A stretch of 25,257 nt of DNA from a virus, in IMG/VR virus record IMGVR_UViG_3300028027_000222, positions 1 through 25,257 of that record; one strand, 5' to 3'. Of the stretch, positions 7,707 to 14,895 are shown piece by piece (position 1 is the first letter of the stretch; every line of letters starts with the position of its first letter). Under the pieces are notes generated by a model. It did not search any database and was not told the origin of the DNA. It saw only the letters and a list, made by a program, of their open reading frames with translations. The position numbers were made by a program, and so were the translations under genes.

Positions 7707-8384
7707 TTGAAAATAATAAAGTTTATTCCGTTCGGCGGAAGGAAAAACCTTATGCCTCCATCTGTGTCAAAAATACCACAATGGTGGAAAGATGGGGAAA
7801 CTGTAATATCGTCTGGCACTCCAGGAATCAAAGCATGTGTTCCATTTATGGAAATAATGAAATCTGGATATACAATAAATTTACCATTTGATATATTCGT
7901 TTCTAAAAATGAAGATGGCACAACTAATTTAAAATGGAATGCTCCAAAAGAAGCTGGATGGCCAACCTTTATTGAAGAAAGACCACCAGACCTTGGGGCT
8001 ACAATTCCAAGACCAGCTGGACATCTTCCAAATGGATTTGTATGGTCATCACAATGGTCGTGGAAAACCCCAAAAGGATATAGTGTTATAGTAACTCATC
8101 CATTTAATAGATTTGATTTACCATTCACTACAGTATCTGGAACAATTGATTCAGATAAATTTCAAGGTAACGGCAACATACCATTTTTTATAAAAGAGGA
8201 TTTTCAGGGTGTAATTCCAGAAGGAACACCAATAGCTCAGATATTTCCTTTTAAAAGAGATAAATGGAAGTCTTGGGTTGATGACTCTGTATTAGATAGT
8301 ATATATAAGAATCAAATATCTAAATTAAGAGAGCCAGATGGATCATATAAAAAAGCATTTTGGGTAAGAAAGGTTTATGAATGA
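7707..8384 (+). CDS. Conserved phage protein, DUF6065-like superfamily, copy 1
   Basis: 225 residues from TTG 7707, with AGAG at 7697-7700 six bases upstream. An internal ATG at 7752 would remove the KIIKF segment that aligns with the paralog at 8661, so TTG is preferred. Visible in order: IPQWWK (23-28), CVPFMEIMKSGYTINLPFD (44-62), WKTPKGYSVIVTHPFNRFDL (119-138), SGTIDSD (144-150), FQGVIPEGTPIAQIFPFKRD (166-185). The last stretch resembles the dUTPase-type motif pattern (GxIDxDY, then IxxGDRIAQ), but the usual RSS/RSG motif is replaced by HPFNR and no C-terminal glycine-rich motif is present. Activity as a dUTPase is therefore doubtful. All seven Arg codons are AGA or AGG. It overlaps the next gene by 4 bp (ATGA). 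Confidence 0.75.
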   Translation: MKIIKFIPFGGRKNLMPPSVSKIPQWWKDGETVISSGTPGIKACVPFMEIMKSGYTINLPFDIFVSKNEDGTTNLKWNAPKEAGWPTFIEERPPDLGATIPRPAGHLPNGFVWSSQWSWKTPKGYSVIVTHPFNRFDLPFTTVSGTIDSDKFQGNGNIPFFIKEDFQGVIPEGTPIAQIFPFKRDKWKSWVDDSVLDSIYKNQISKLREPDGSYKKAFWVRKVYE

Positions 8385-8689
8385 TATTTAAGAGAAAAAA
8401 TAAGATTGAAAAGATAAATCCAAAAACAGATAATTTTAAACAGCCAAAGGATTATCATGAGCCTAAAAAGATATACTCAATTGCTATAGTTTTAGATAAT
8501 GAGGTACAAGACATTATTAGAACGGAAGAAAGACTTTGGGCAATGTTAATGAGCAATCCAGTAATAGTAGATATTACGGATAATGAAACAAGACCACAAT
8601 TAAACTGGGAATACAACGAAGAAACAGGAGAGTTCACAAATCCAAATGCAATTCAACCCAATGACAAAGAAGATCAAAGCTCTATCTGA
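8381..8689 (+). CDS. Small phage protein, 'LDN' family, second paralog
   Basis: 102 residues. A lysine-rich, likely flexible N terminus (residues 1-30) precedes the shared core SIAIVLDNEVQDIIRTEERL (33-52) and WAMLMSNPVIVDITDN, then an acidic tail (NWEYNEETGEFTNPN). The core is homologous by eye to the 72-residue protein at 7472. The ATG overlaps the stop of the 7707 gene (ATGA), and its own 3' end overlaps the next gene by 29 bp if that one starts at 8661. This is the second half of an apparent duplication of the small-plus-large pair. Function unknown; no membrane segment or metal motif. Confidence 0.72.
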   Translation: MIFKRKNKIEKINPKTDNFKQPKDYHEPKKIYSIAIVLDNEVQDIIRTEERLWAMLMSNPVIVDITDNETRPQLNWEYNEETGEFTNPNAIQPNDKEDQSSI

Positions 8690-9326
8690 AGATATTAGAG
8701 TAGACTGGGAAAAACCTTCCCCAGCTTCAAAAGAAATACCAGCTTGGTTTAAAAAAATTGAAGCGGTAAATGAAGAGCAGCATGATATGACAATAAAAAG
8801 ATGTATCCCCTTTTTAGATACGCTTACAACAGGGTATATGTTTAAGACTTCTGCCGATGTCATATATGACGAAGAATATAATAGATTTATTGATAATGGC
8901 GTGTCTGATATTGTAACTCACCACCCATCATTTCAAATTGAAAATATGGACCTTGATAGCAATTTACACCCAATGCCGTATAAATGGATTAATAAGTTTA
9001 TGTGGCAAACACCAAAAGGATACAGCACAATGTTCTTGCACCCATTAAACAGAACAGATCTTCCTTTTCAATCTATATCTGGAATTGTAGATACAGATGA
9101 TTTTCCACTTTCAGTACAGTTTCCATTTTTTATGAAAAAAGGATTCTCTGGGCTTATTCCAGCAGGTACACCAATTATTCAAGCAATACCATTTAAAAGA
9201 GATGATTGGGATCTTAAATTTCCAGAACAACAAGAGTCTTATGAATACGAAGGTTTTTGGAATTGGTTTCAGCCGCCAATGGCAAAGTATAAGAGACAGT
9301 TTTGGAAAAGAAAGCGTTATCAGTGA
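8661..9326 (+). CDS. Conserved phage protein, DUF6065-like superfamily, copy 2
   Basis: 221 residues from ATG 8661, chosen because MTKKIK and the distance to IPAWF (26-30) match the 7707 paralog. ATG 8646 is an alternative with AGGAGAG 13 bp upstream. Shared blocks with copy 1: CIPFLDTLTTGYMFKTSAD (48-66), WQTPKGYSTMFLHPLNRTDL (115-134), SGIVDTDDF (140-148), FPFFMKKGFSGLIPAGTPII (154-173), IPFKRDDW (176-183). The C terminus (QFWKRKRYQ) parallels AFWVRKVYE of copy 1. As in copy 1, the GxVDxD and IPxGTPIxQ blocks resemble dUTPase motifs, but the RSS-type motif is missing. A 4-bp overlap (GTGA) joins it to the next gene. Role unknown. Confidence 0.75.
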   Translation: MTKKIKALSEDIRVDWEKPSPASKEIPAWFKKIEAVNEEQHDMTIKRCIPFLDTLTTGYMFKTSADVIYDEEYNRFIDNGVSDIVTHHPSFQIENMDLDSNLHPMPYKWINKFMWQTPKGYSTMFLHPLNRTDLPFQSISGIVDTDDFPLSVQFPFFMKKGFSGLIPAGTPIIQAIPFKRDDWDLKFPEQQESYEYEGFWNWFQPPMAKYKRQFWKRKRYQ

Positions 9327-10168
9327 AAAACAATAAGACTCCATGGGATATATTTAAAGATAAAAAGATCCCAAAAGTCTCCTTTGAGGATGAAGTAAAA
9401 AAAGACTATATAAATGATGATAATTTTTTAGTTCCAGAAAATACTTTAGCTTTTTATGCAACTAAAGATACTAGACATAATTTGTCAGATGTAATAGAAA
9501 GTTTAATTGGGCACCCTAACAGAGACTGGTTTGCCGTAACTGCATTTTCCTTTTGTCTGCCACTAACAATAGCAAATCAGTATGGATTTGTTGTAAAATC
9601 AAATTGGGATATGGAAATAGTCTGGGACGGTAAACCAGAAAGCTCTCCACAAATAAAGTCAGATGGTTGGCAAAATCATGAGTCAATTCAGCCTATCATA
9701 GGAGACTTTGCAAATGGGATAATTAGCTTAGAAAATAAATTTATAGTAAGAACACCAAGAGATACAAATCTAATGATTATGCAGCCTCCAAATTACTTTA
9801 TACCAGGCTTGCACACAATGTCTGCTGTAGTTGAGGCAGATAACCTTAGAAGGAATTTTACTTTTAATATAAAGGTAACTGAGCCAAATAAAGTTATAAA
9901 TATTAAAAAGGGTGACTGGCTTGCGGCTTTTATTCCTATACCAAGATTTTATGTAGATAGCTTTGAGCTGAAGGATGCATTTAAGCTTTTTGGCGATGAG
10001 GTAATAAAAAACGAGCTAGAATCTATGCACAAGCTTGGTTGGGAAAGAAATAACCAGGACTATGATAAAATTAATGGTTCAGGAAGAAGATACTTTAAGG
10101 GTAAGCATGTAAATGACACATCTTATAGAAATCATCAGAAGAGGGCAGGGTTAAAAGATGGACAATAA
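9323..10168 (+). CDS. DUF6065-like protein, third relative in the cassette
   Basis: 281 residues from GTG 9323, which overlaps the upstream stop as GTGA; an upstream in-frame TTG at 9302 is less likely. Residues 6-21 (TPWDIFKDKKIPKVSF) resemble the start of the zinc protein at 10158. FSFCLPLTIANQYGF (75-89), WDGKP, and RTPRDTNLMIMQPPN (143-157) match what I recall of DUF6065 proteins (RxxLPLNIANxxGW, RTPPGYNL..PPN). Residues 168-206 read AVVEADNLRRNFTFNIKV then INIKKGDWLAAFIPI, parallel to the SGxxDxD..IPxGTPIxQ stretch of the two preceding proteins and to the dUTPase pattern. The C-terminal 70 residues are charged and helical. Function unknown. All Arg codons are AGA or AGG. Confidence 0.75.
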   Translation: MKNNKTPWDIFKDKKIPKVSFEDEVKKDYINDDNFLVPENTLAFYATKDTRHNLSDVIESLIGHPNRDWFAVTAFSFCLPLTIANQYGFVVKSNWDMEIVWDGKPESSPQIKSDGWQNHESIQPIIGDFANGIISLENKFIVRTPRDTNLMIMQPPNYFIPGLHTMSAVVEADNLRRNFTFNIKVTEPNKVINIKKGDWLAAFIPIPRFYVDSFELKDAFKLFGDEVIKNELESMHKLGWERNNQDYDKINGSGRRYFKGKHVNDTSYRNHQKRAGLKDGQ

Positions 10169-10427
10169 CGATATTCCTAAATGGAAAAATGTTCCAGCTA
10201 GACCGTGGGACTTATTTAACAAAAAGATAGGTAGAGTCTCTGTAGAGACAGCGGCAGAAAGATTTGATATATGTAAGGCTTGTCCAAGATATGTTAAGTC
10301 TACACATCAATGCTTGGAGTGCGGATGTATTATGAATTTAAAAGTTAAGCTGCCAAATGCAGAGTGCCCATTAGGTCATTGGGGCCAAGTTGACCTAGAA
10401 GAAGATCTAAACACAAAAGAAGAGTAG
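10158..10427 (+). CDS. Small zinc-binding protein with PWDLF N-terminal segment
   Basis: 89 residues, overlapping the upstream gene by 11 bp; AGGG at 10147-10150 lies 7 bp before the ATG. Cysteines C39, C42, C52, C55, C57 and C70 sit in ICKACP, CLECGC and AECPLGHW, a treble-clef or ribbon-like zinc site. KVKLPNAECP is the usual spacer. From memory, short proteins with this CxxCP..CxxCGCxMxxKxKL..CPxxxW layout are common in T4-like and other myoviruses, without an assigned role. N-terminal PWDLFNKKIGRVSVE parallels PWDIFKDKKIPKVSFE of the preceding protein. It could be a virion assembly or DNA/RNA-binding factor; nothing in the sequence decides. Confidence 0.8.
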   Translation: MDNNDIPKWKNVPARPWDLFNKKIGRVSVETAAERFDICKACPRYVKSTHQCLECGCIMNLKVKLPNAECPLGHWGQVDLEEDLNTKEE

Positions 10428-10448
10428 CGATTTATGCTTTATTTAAGG

Positions 10449-10458
10449 TATAATTAAA
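10449..10458 (+). promoter_or_regulatory. Probable promoter element TATAATTAAA directly before the 10461 start
   Basis: The element ends 2 bp before the ATG, in a 33-bp gap. If TATAAT (10449-10454) acts as a -10 box, transcription would begin about at the start codon, giving a leaderless mRNA. AAGG at 10445-10448 is too far upstream (12 bp) to be a good ribosome site. No -35 hexamer at normal spacing is visible. Confidence 0.45.
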
Positions 10459-10460
10459 GT

Positions 10461-13421
10461 ATGGCTACGTCATTCCCAACCTCAAAAGACACTCTGATTA
10501 ATCCACAACCTACGGATTCACCAGAACTAGTCTCACATGCCGCCCAGCATGCTAATGCAAATGACGCAATAGAAGCCCTTGAAACTAAAGTTGGAGTAAA
10601 TAACTCCGCCGATGCTACATCCCATGATTATAAGATTAGAACCCTTGAGTCCTATGCAATTAGCTATGAGACTGCTCAGGATGCCGCAGGAGCCCTTTTA
10701 GGACATACAAACCATACAAACCTTATAGCTACCTATGATGACGTTTTAAATGAAGTTAGACTATCAGTAGCCGCTCCAGATGTTGCAAGAACAATTTATC
10801 AAACGGCAAAAAATGAAACAGGTAGCGCCTTAGCAAAAGGAAAGCCAGTATATGTAACTGGAGCAGTAGGCGCATCAGGTAAGATTAAAGTTGGATTGGC
10901 TTCAAACGTAGCAGAATCACAATCAAGCAAAACATTTGGATTTACCGCAGAGTCTATTTCTAATAATGGCGAAGGTCAAATAATTACTGAAGGTCTTCTT
11001 TCTGATATTAATACAGTTGGCGGAGCTGACGGAGATCCAGTATGGTTAGGAGCAAGCGGTAGTCTAATATTTGGTCTTGCTAATAAGCCAAAAGCACCAC
11101 AGCACCTAGTATTTCTTGGAATAGTTGTACGTGGAGAAAACGCTAATAATGGTTCTATTTTTGTTAAGATACAAAATGGGTTTGAACTTGAAGAGCTGCA
11201 CAATATATTAATCAAGACTCCATCCAACAGCCAAGCACTTGTATACGATTCAGCTTCAGGGTTATGGAAAAATATAAACATAAATGCTGGAACTGGTATA
11301 ACAAAGACATATACTTCTACCCCGCCAAATTATCGTGGAGACTATGATAACGGTGCATATTATGCAATAGATGATGTTGTTAGCATTCCAGCAGGAAGTC
11401 CATATGGAATAGTTGGATCATACTTTATAAGATCTGGAAATCCAGGAAATCCAGGATATCCTCCAGAGCCAGGCGGAGCAACAAATGCATCGTGGACCCT
11501 ATATAATTTTTCATCATCAATTACACTAGGTGTTGATACGTCAGTAATAGCAACACAAACTTATGTAACTACAGCAATATCTAATCTTTTAGATGGAGCT
11601 CCTGCCGCATTAGACACTCTAAATGAATTGGCAGCAGCAATTAATGATGATGCTTCATACGCAGCAACAATAACTACAGCATTAGGTACAAAATTAAATT
11701 CAACAACAGCCGCATCTACGTACCTTGCACTTGCAGATACAGATGAAAGAATTCAAGATGTTGTCGGCGGAATGGTGTCAACAAATACAGAAGGCGGAAT
11801 TGAGGTTACATATGATGACCCAACAGGAAAACTTAATTTCAGTGTTACACCAACTCTTATAACTGAATTTGTAGAATCAGCTCAAGACGCTTCCGCCGCA
11901 TTATTAAATCACTCTGACCATAATAAAATTACAGCAACCTATAACGATGAGACAAACAAGGTTATTCTTAATGTTGATGAACCAATCAAAGTTAGCGTAT
12001 CAGCTCCAGCAAATCCGTTAAATGGAGATAGCTGGTTTGACCATCAAACTGGAGTGCTATATGTTTATGATGGATCATATTGGATTGAAGTGTCAGGTGG
12101 AACTGGATTTACTGCAAGCGGAATAAATGATTTGCCAGATACAATTAATTATTTAAATGGTGTTACTAGTAATGTGCAAACACAATTAAATGCTAAAGCG
12201 CCTCTTTCATCTCCAGCATTAACTGGAACTCCAACATCGACGACAGCAGCAGTTGATAATAATACAACACAGATTGCAACAACTGCATATGTAGTTGGTC
12301 AAGGATATGCTAAATCTGCTTCCCCAACATTTACTGGAACAGTAACACTTCCATCAACAACATCAATTGGCACTATAACTTCCACAGAATTAGGATATGT
12401 AGACGGAGTAACATCCTCAATACAAACTCAAATAAATACAAAAGCACCATCGGTATCTCCGACATTTACTGGAACGGTATCATTACCAGGTACAACATCA
12501 ATAGGAGCAGTAGATTCAATAGAGATAGGATATCTTGATGGAGTTACTTCATCTATTCAAACTCAAATAAACTCTAAGTTAGCTACTACAGCATTTACAT
12601 ATGCAAACATAGCAAAAACTTCATATGCGAATGTTGGCTCACTTCCAGCATCTGCAACAAATACTGGAAAAGTTTTATATGTTCAAGCGGACGGATATAT
12701 TTATTATTCGACTGGATCTACATGGGTAAAACTTGCAAAGTTTAATGATACAACATCTTTGTCATATAACATTAATGCTCTAACAGATGTTGATACTGGA
12801 ACTGTAGCACCATTAGTAAATCAAGTTTTGGGGTGGGATGGAACAAACTGGGTACCAGTAAATCAAAACTCATCTACACCACAGATAACACTTGCAGATA
12901 TTACAAATGTTAATCTTTCTCAAGCACCAGAAATTGATGATGTTCTTACATATGATGGAACAGAATGGGTTGCTCTTCCTGCAGGAGGAACAGTAGTAAT
13001 AACACCAGCATTTGCAGACTTAGCTGATATTTACATAACAGCAGATAAAGTTACATATCAAGCAATAACAAGATTAGATGTAACAGCATTTGGAACATCA
13101 GGGTATAGATTTGGAGATCAATATAACAATACTGTAAATCCAGCAGTATATGCTATTTCTGGAACAACAATTGCATTTAGCTTAAATGTTCCAGGACATC
13201 CATTTTTAATTCAAACATCTGGCGGAGCTAACTATAATACTGGTCTTGTACATGTTGCTCCAGATGGAACAGAAAGTATTGGCGGAAATGCACAAGGAAA
13301 GACAGACGGTACACTTTACTGGAGAATACCATTTAATACAACTGGTAACTATAAATATCAATGTTCTATACACGTAGCTATGAATGGTATTATTACAATT
13401 AAGGATATTGCAGCAATATGA
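10461..13421 (+). CDS. Large tail fibre protein ending in a cupredoxin-like domain
   Basis: 986 residues. The N terminus MATSFPTSKDTLINP...SHAAQHANANDAIEALETKVG (1-45) is a fibre anchor seen in many phages of aquatic and actinobacterial hosts, and it fixes the start. AQD..H..TYDD stalk modules lie at about 70-104, 430-462 and 471-505. Residues 564-707 hold tandem repeats (SIQTQIN.KAP, SPTFTGTVSLPGTTSIG). Hairpin modules occur around 515-550 and 725-755. Residues about 885-986 look like a cupredoxin: H913 (in PGHPFLIQTSGG), C968, H971 and M974 (in YQCSIHVAMNG) occupy the type-1 copper ligand positions, preceded by TLYWRIPFNTTGNY. Copper binding is an inference. The fibre is predicted to be an extended trimer; the C-terminal domain is likely the exposed tip. 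It overlaps the next gene by 4 bp. Confidence 0.85.
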   Translation: MATSFPTSKDTLINPQPTDSPELVSHAAQHANANDAIEALETKVGVNNSADATSHDYKIRTLESYAISYETAQDAAGALLGHTNHTNLIATYDDVLNEVRLSVAAPDVARTIYQTAKNETGSALAKGKPVYVTGAVGASGKIKVGLASNVAESQSSKTFGFTAESISNNGEGQIITEGLLSDINTVGGADGDPVWLGASGSLIFGLANKPKAPQHLVFLGIVVRGENANNGSIFVKIQNGFELEELHNILIKTPSNSQALVYDSASGLWKNININAGTGITKTYTSTPPNYRGDYDNGAYYAIDDVVSIPAGSPYGIVGSYFIRSGNPGNPGYPPEPGGATNASWTLYNFSSSITLGVDTSVIATQTYVTTAISNLLDGAPAALDTLNELAAAINDDASYAATITTALGTKLNSTTAASTYLALADTDERIQDVVGGMVSTNTEGGIEVTYDDPTGKLNFSVTPTLITEFVESAQDASAALLNHSDHNKITATYNDETNKVILNVDEPIKVSVSAPANPLNGDSWFDHQTGVLYVYDGSYWIEVSGGTGFTASGINDLPDTINYLNGVTSNVQTQLNAKAPLSSPALTGTPTSTTAAVDNNTTQIATTAYVVGQGYAKSASPTFTGTVTLPSTTSIGTITSTELGYVDGVTSSIQTQINTKAPSVSPTFTGTVSLPGTTSIGAVDSIEIGYLDGVTSSIQTQINSKLATTAFTYANIAKTSYANVGSLPASATNTGKVLYVQADGYIYYSTGSTWVKLAKFNDTTSLSYNINALTDVDTGTVAPLVNQVLGWDGTNWVPVNQNSSTPQITLADITNVNLSQAPEIDDVLTYDGTEWVALPAGGTVVITPAFADLADIYITADKVTYQAITRLDVTAFGTSGYRFGDQYNNTVNPAVYAISGTTIAFSLNVPGHPFLIQTSGGANYNTGLVHVAPDGTESIGGNAQGKTDGTLYWRIPFNTTGNYKYQCSIHVAMNGIITIKDIAAI
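12150..12581 (+). repeat. Tandem coding repeats of about 40-45 residues in the fibre stalk
   Basis: Residues 564-707 of the 986-residue fibre. The cycle is YLDGVTSSIQTQIN, then KAPSVSPTFTGT, then VSLPGTTSIGAVDSIEI. It occurs as three YxxGVTS..QTQ(I/L)N units with interleaved TFTGTV blocks. Similar units occur in the 4910 fibre (about 5480-5680), so the two genes share a stalk block. Confidence 0.75.
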
Positions 13422-13657
13422 TAATGGAAACAGTAGGTAATTTTCAATGGAAAGCAGAAGATAGCGATAATGCTCCATTCTTAAATCTTACTATTAAGAA
13501 TATATCTGAGGATAAAACAGTATATATCTCCGATGTAGTTTGGGCAACTGGCCGTGAGGATTTCTTGTCTGGAGTCTATACTGCTGCAATTGAAACTTTA
13601 AATGGAGCAGATCACTGCTGCTATGAAGGTAAAGTATGTTTAGTGGAGGGCATTTAA
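13418..13657 (+). CDS. Small hypothetical protein between fibre genes
   Basis: 79 residues, beginning at an ATGA overlap with the 986-residue fibre; a second in-frame ATG lies at 13424. It begins with a strand-rich half (GNFQWKAED, APFLNLTIKNISEDKTVYIS). The C terminus contains three close cysteines in HCCYEGKVC. I do not recognise a family. It has no signal peptide or membrane span. Its place between two fibre genes, with no gap on the left and one base on the right, suggests a fibre chaperone or minor virion part, but this is only context. Confidence 0.55.
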   Translation: MIMETVGNFQWKAEDSDNAPFLNLTIKNISEDKTVYISDVVWATGREDFLSGVYTAAIETLNGADHCCYEGKVCLVEGI

Positions 13658-13658
13658 T

Positions 13659-14858
13659 ATGGCAACATTTTTCCCAGCAAATCCAACCGTAAACCAAGAA
13701 TATAATGGTTACAAATGGAACGGAGAAGCATGGCGCATTATCAATGTTGAAAGAGAAACAGCTCAAGATGACGTTGCAGCAATGCTTACTCATACAGATC
13801 ATCAAAATATAACTGTAACATACGATGACGCTAATAATAAAGTAATATTTACAGGATTTCCACAGCTTACTCAAGAGCAGGTTCAAGATTATTTAGCCCC
13901 ACTATTTACTCATGGTACAAACTCTAATATTACAGCAACTTATGATGACGTATCTAATAAGATGATGCTTGAGGCAGTTATTCCTCCATCAAAAGCATAC
14001 ATGTCTGTTATGGCTCCTGTTAGCCCAATTGATGGTCAAATATGGTTTGATACAGATGAGGCAAGGGCTGGTGTAACTGGAGCATTAAAAATATGGAATG
14101 CTTTAACATCACAGTGGGTATTTCTAAATCCAGATTTATCTAAGTCTACAACAAATACGTGGACAGCAAATAATACATTTAATAATGGTGTAATTATTGG
14201 ATTAGGTGCAGCACCAACTTCACCAGTTGCTGGACAAATTTACTATAACTTAACATTAGAAAAACTTAAAATATTTGACGGTGAGCTTTGGCAAGATGTT
14301 CAGGGTTCAGGTGGTGGCGGTGGCCTTAGCTTAACTGCTACAGACCTTACAGTTCCACCAAGCACATTCTTTGTTGGATTAATTGCTCCTCCAAGCGGTG
14401 CCACAAATACTGGTGACTTATGGATTGATATTGATGATGACGCTGGAGAAACAGAATTTATTTATGCGGGTCCAGAAGCTCCAACAAATTATGGAACAGA
14501 TACACTTTGGATTGACACAGATGAGCCAATCACAGAATTAATTTATAGTGCAAATGAGCCAGCAACTCCATCTTATACAGGAGAGCTTTGGATAGATTTA
14601 GATGATACTTCAGGACAATCAATATTGTCTTCAACTACTGCTCCCTCTCCATCAGAAACAGAATTTTGGTTAGACTTAACATCAGAAGAAGGTTCAATAT
14701 CTTATACAAACGTATCAGACCTGCCTTTAGCATCAGCATCTTTAGGTGTTTTAGCTTATGTTACTTCAAATCAATCTTTATATATTGGAACAAGTCAAGG
14801 CTGGAAGAAATTTTATCCAAACTATGATTCGGAAGCATTAGTCTGGATGGGCTTTTGA
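13659..14858 (+). CDS. Tail fibre protein with acidic GDLWID repeats
   Basis: 399 residues; GGAGGG at 13645-13650 lies 8 bp before the ATG. N-terminal PANPTVNQEYNGYKWNGEAW (6-25) is a typical anchor/hairpin. Two AQD..H..TYDD stalk modules follow (residues 35-63 and 76-104). Next are hairpins PIDGQIWFDTDEARAG and PVAGQIYYNLTLEKLKIFDG, then a GGGGG linker (about 219-223). Residues 243-350 hold four tandem acidic units of about 28 residues (GDLWIDIDDD, TLWIDTDE, GELWIDLDD, EFWLDLTSEE). The C-terminal LAYVTSNQSLYIGTSQGWKKF is another hairpin. It is predicted to be a virion fibre. The aspartate clusters might bind calcium, but this is speculative. Confidence 0.75.
   Translation: MATFFPANPTVNQEYNGYKWNGEAWRIINVERETAQDDVAAMLTHTDHQNITVTYDDANNKVIFTGFPQLTQEQVQDYLAPLFTHGTNSNITATYDDVSNKMMLEAVIPPSKAYMSVMAPVSPIDGQIWFDTDEARAGVTGALKIWNALTSQWVFLNPDLSKSTTNTWTANNTFNNGVIIGLGAAPTSPVAGQIYYNLTLEKLKIFDGELWQDVQGSGGGGGLSLTATDLTVPPSTFFVGLIAPPSGATNTGDLWIDIDDDAGETEFIYAGPEAPTNYGTDTLWIDTDEPITELIYSANEPATPSYTGELWIDLDDTSGQSILSSTTAPSPSETEFWLDLTSEEGSISYTNVSDLPLASASLGVLAYVTSNQSLYIGTSQGWKKFYPNYDSEALVWMGF
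14385..14708 (+). repeat. Four tandem coding units containing (G)xLWIDxD
   Basis: Residues 243-350 of the 13659 gene. Cores: NTGDLWIDIDDDAG, GTDTLWIDTDEPI, YTGELWIDLDDTSG and SETEFWLDLTSEEG. Each is followed by a strand (EFIYAG, ELIYSAN, SILSST, SISYTN) and a Pro-rich turn. The last unit has lost the Asp triad. Confidence 0.75.
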
Positions 14859-14871
14859 TAACTAATTATAG

Positions 14872-14881
14872 TATAATTAAG
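14872..14881 (+). promoter_or_regulatory. Probable promoter element TATAATTAAG
   Basis: Lies in the 37-bp gap before the collagen-like gene, 24 bp from its ATG, and is identical over 10 bp to the element at 21098. GAGG at 14884-14887 is the ribosome site, so a transcript starting 7 bp after TATAAT would have an extremely short leader. TTGATA at 14855-14860 is only 11 bp away, too close for a standard -35. Confidence 0.45.
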
Positions 14882-14895
14882 GCGAGGTATCAAAC

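Noticed and set aside
7707-10168. Functional dUTPase genes
   Set aside because: The motif order is suggestive, but the RSS/RSG block and the C-terminal glycine-rich block are missing, so enzyme annotation is not justified. It is kept only as a fold hypothesis.
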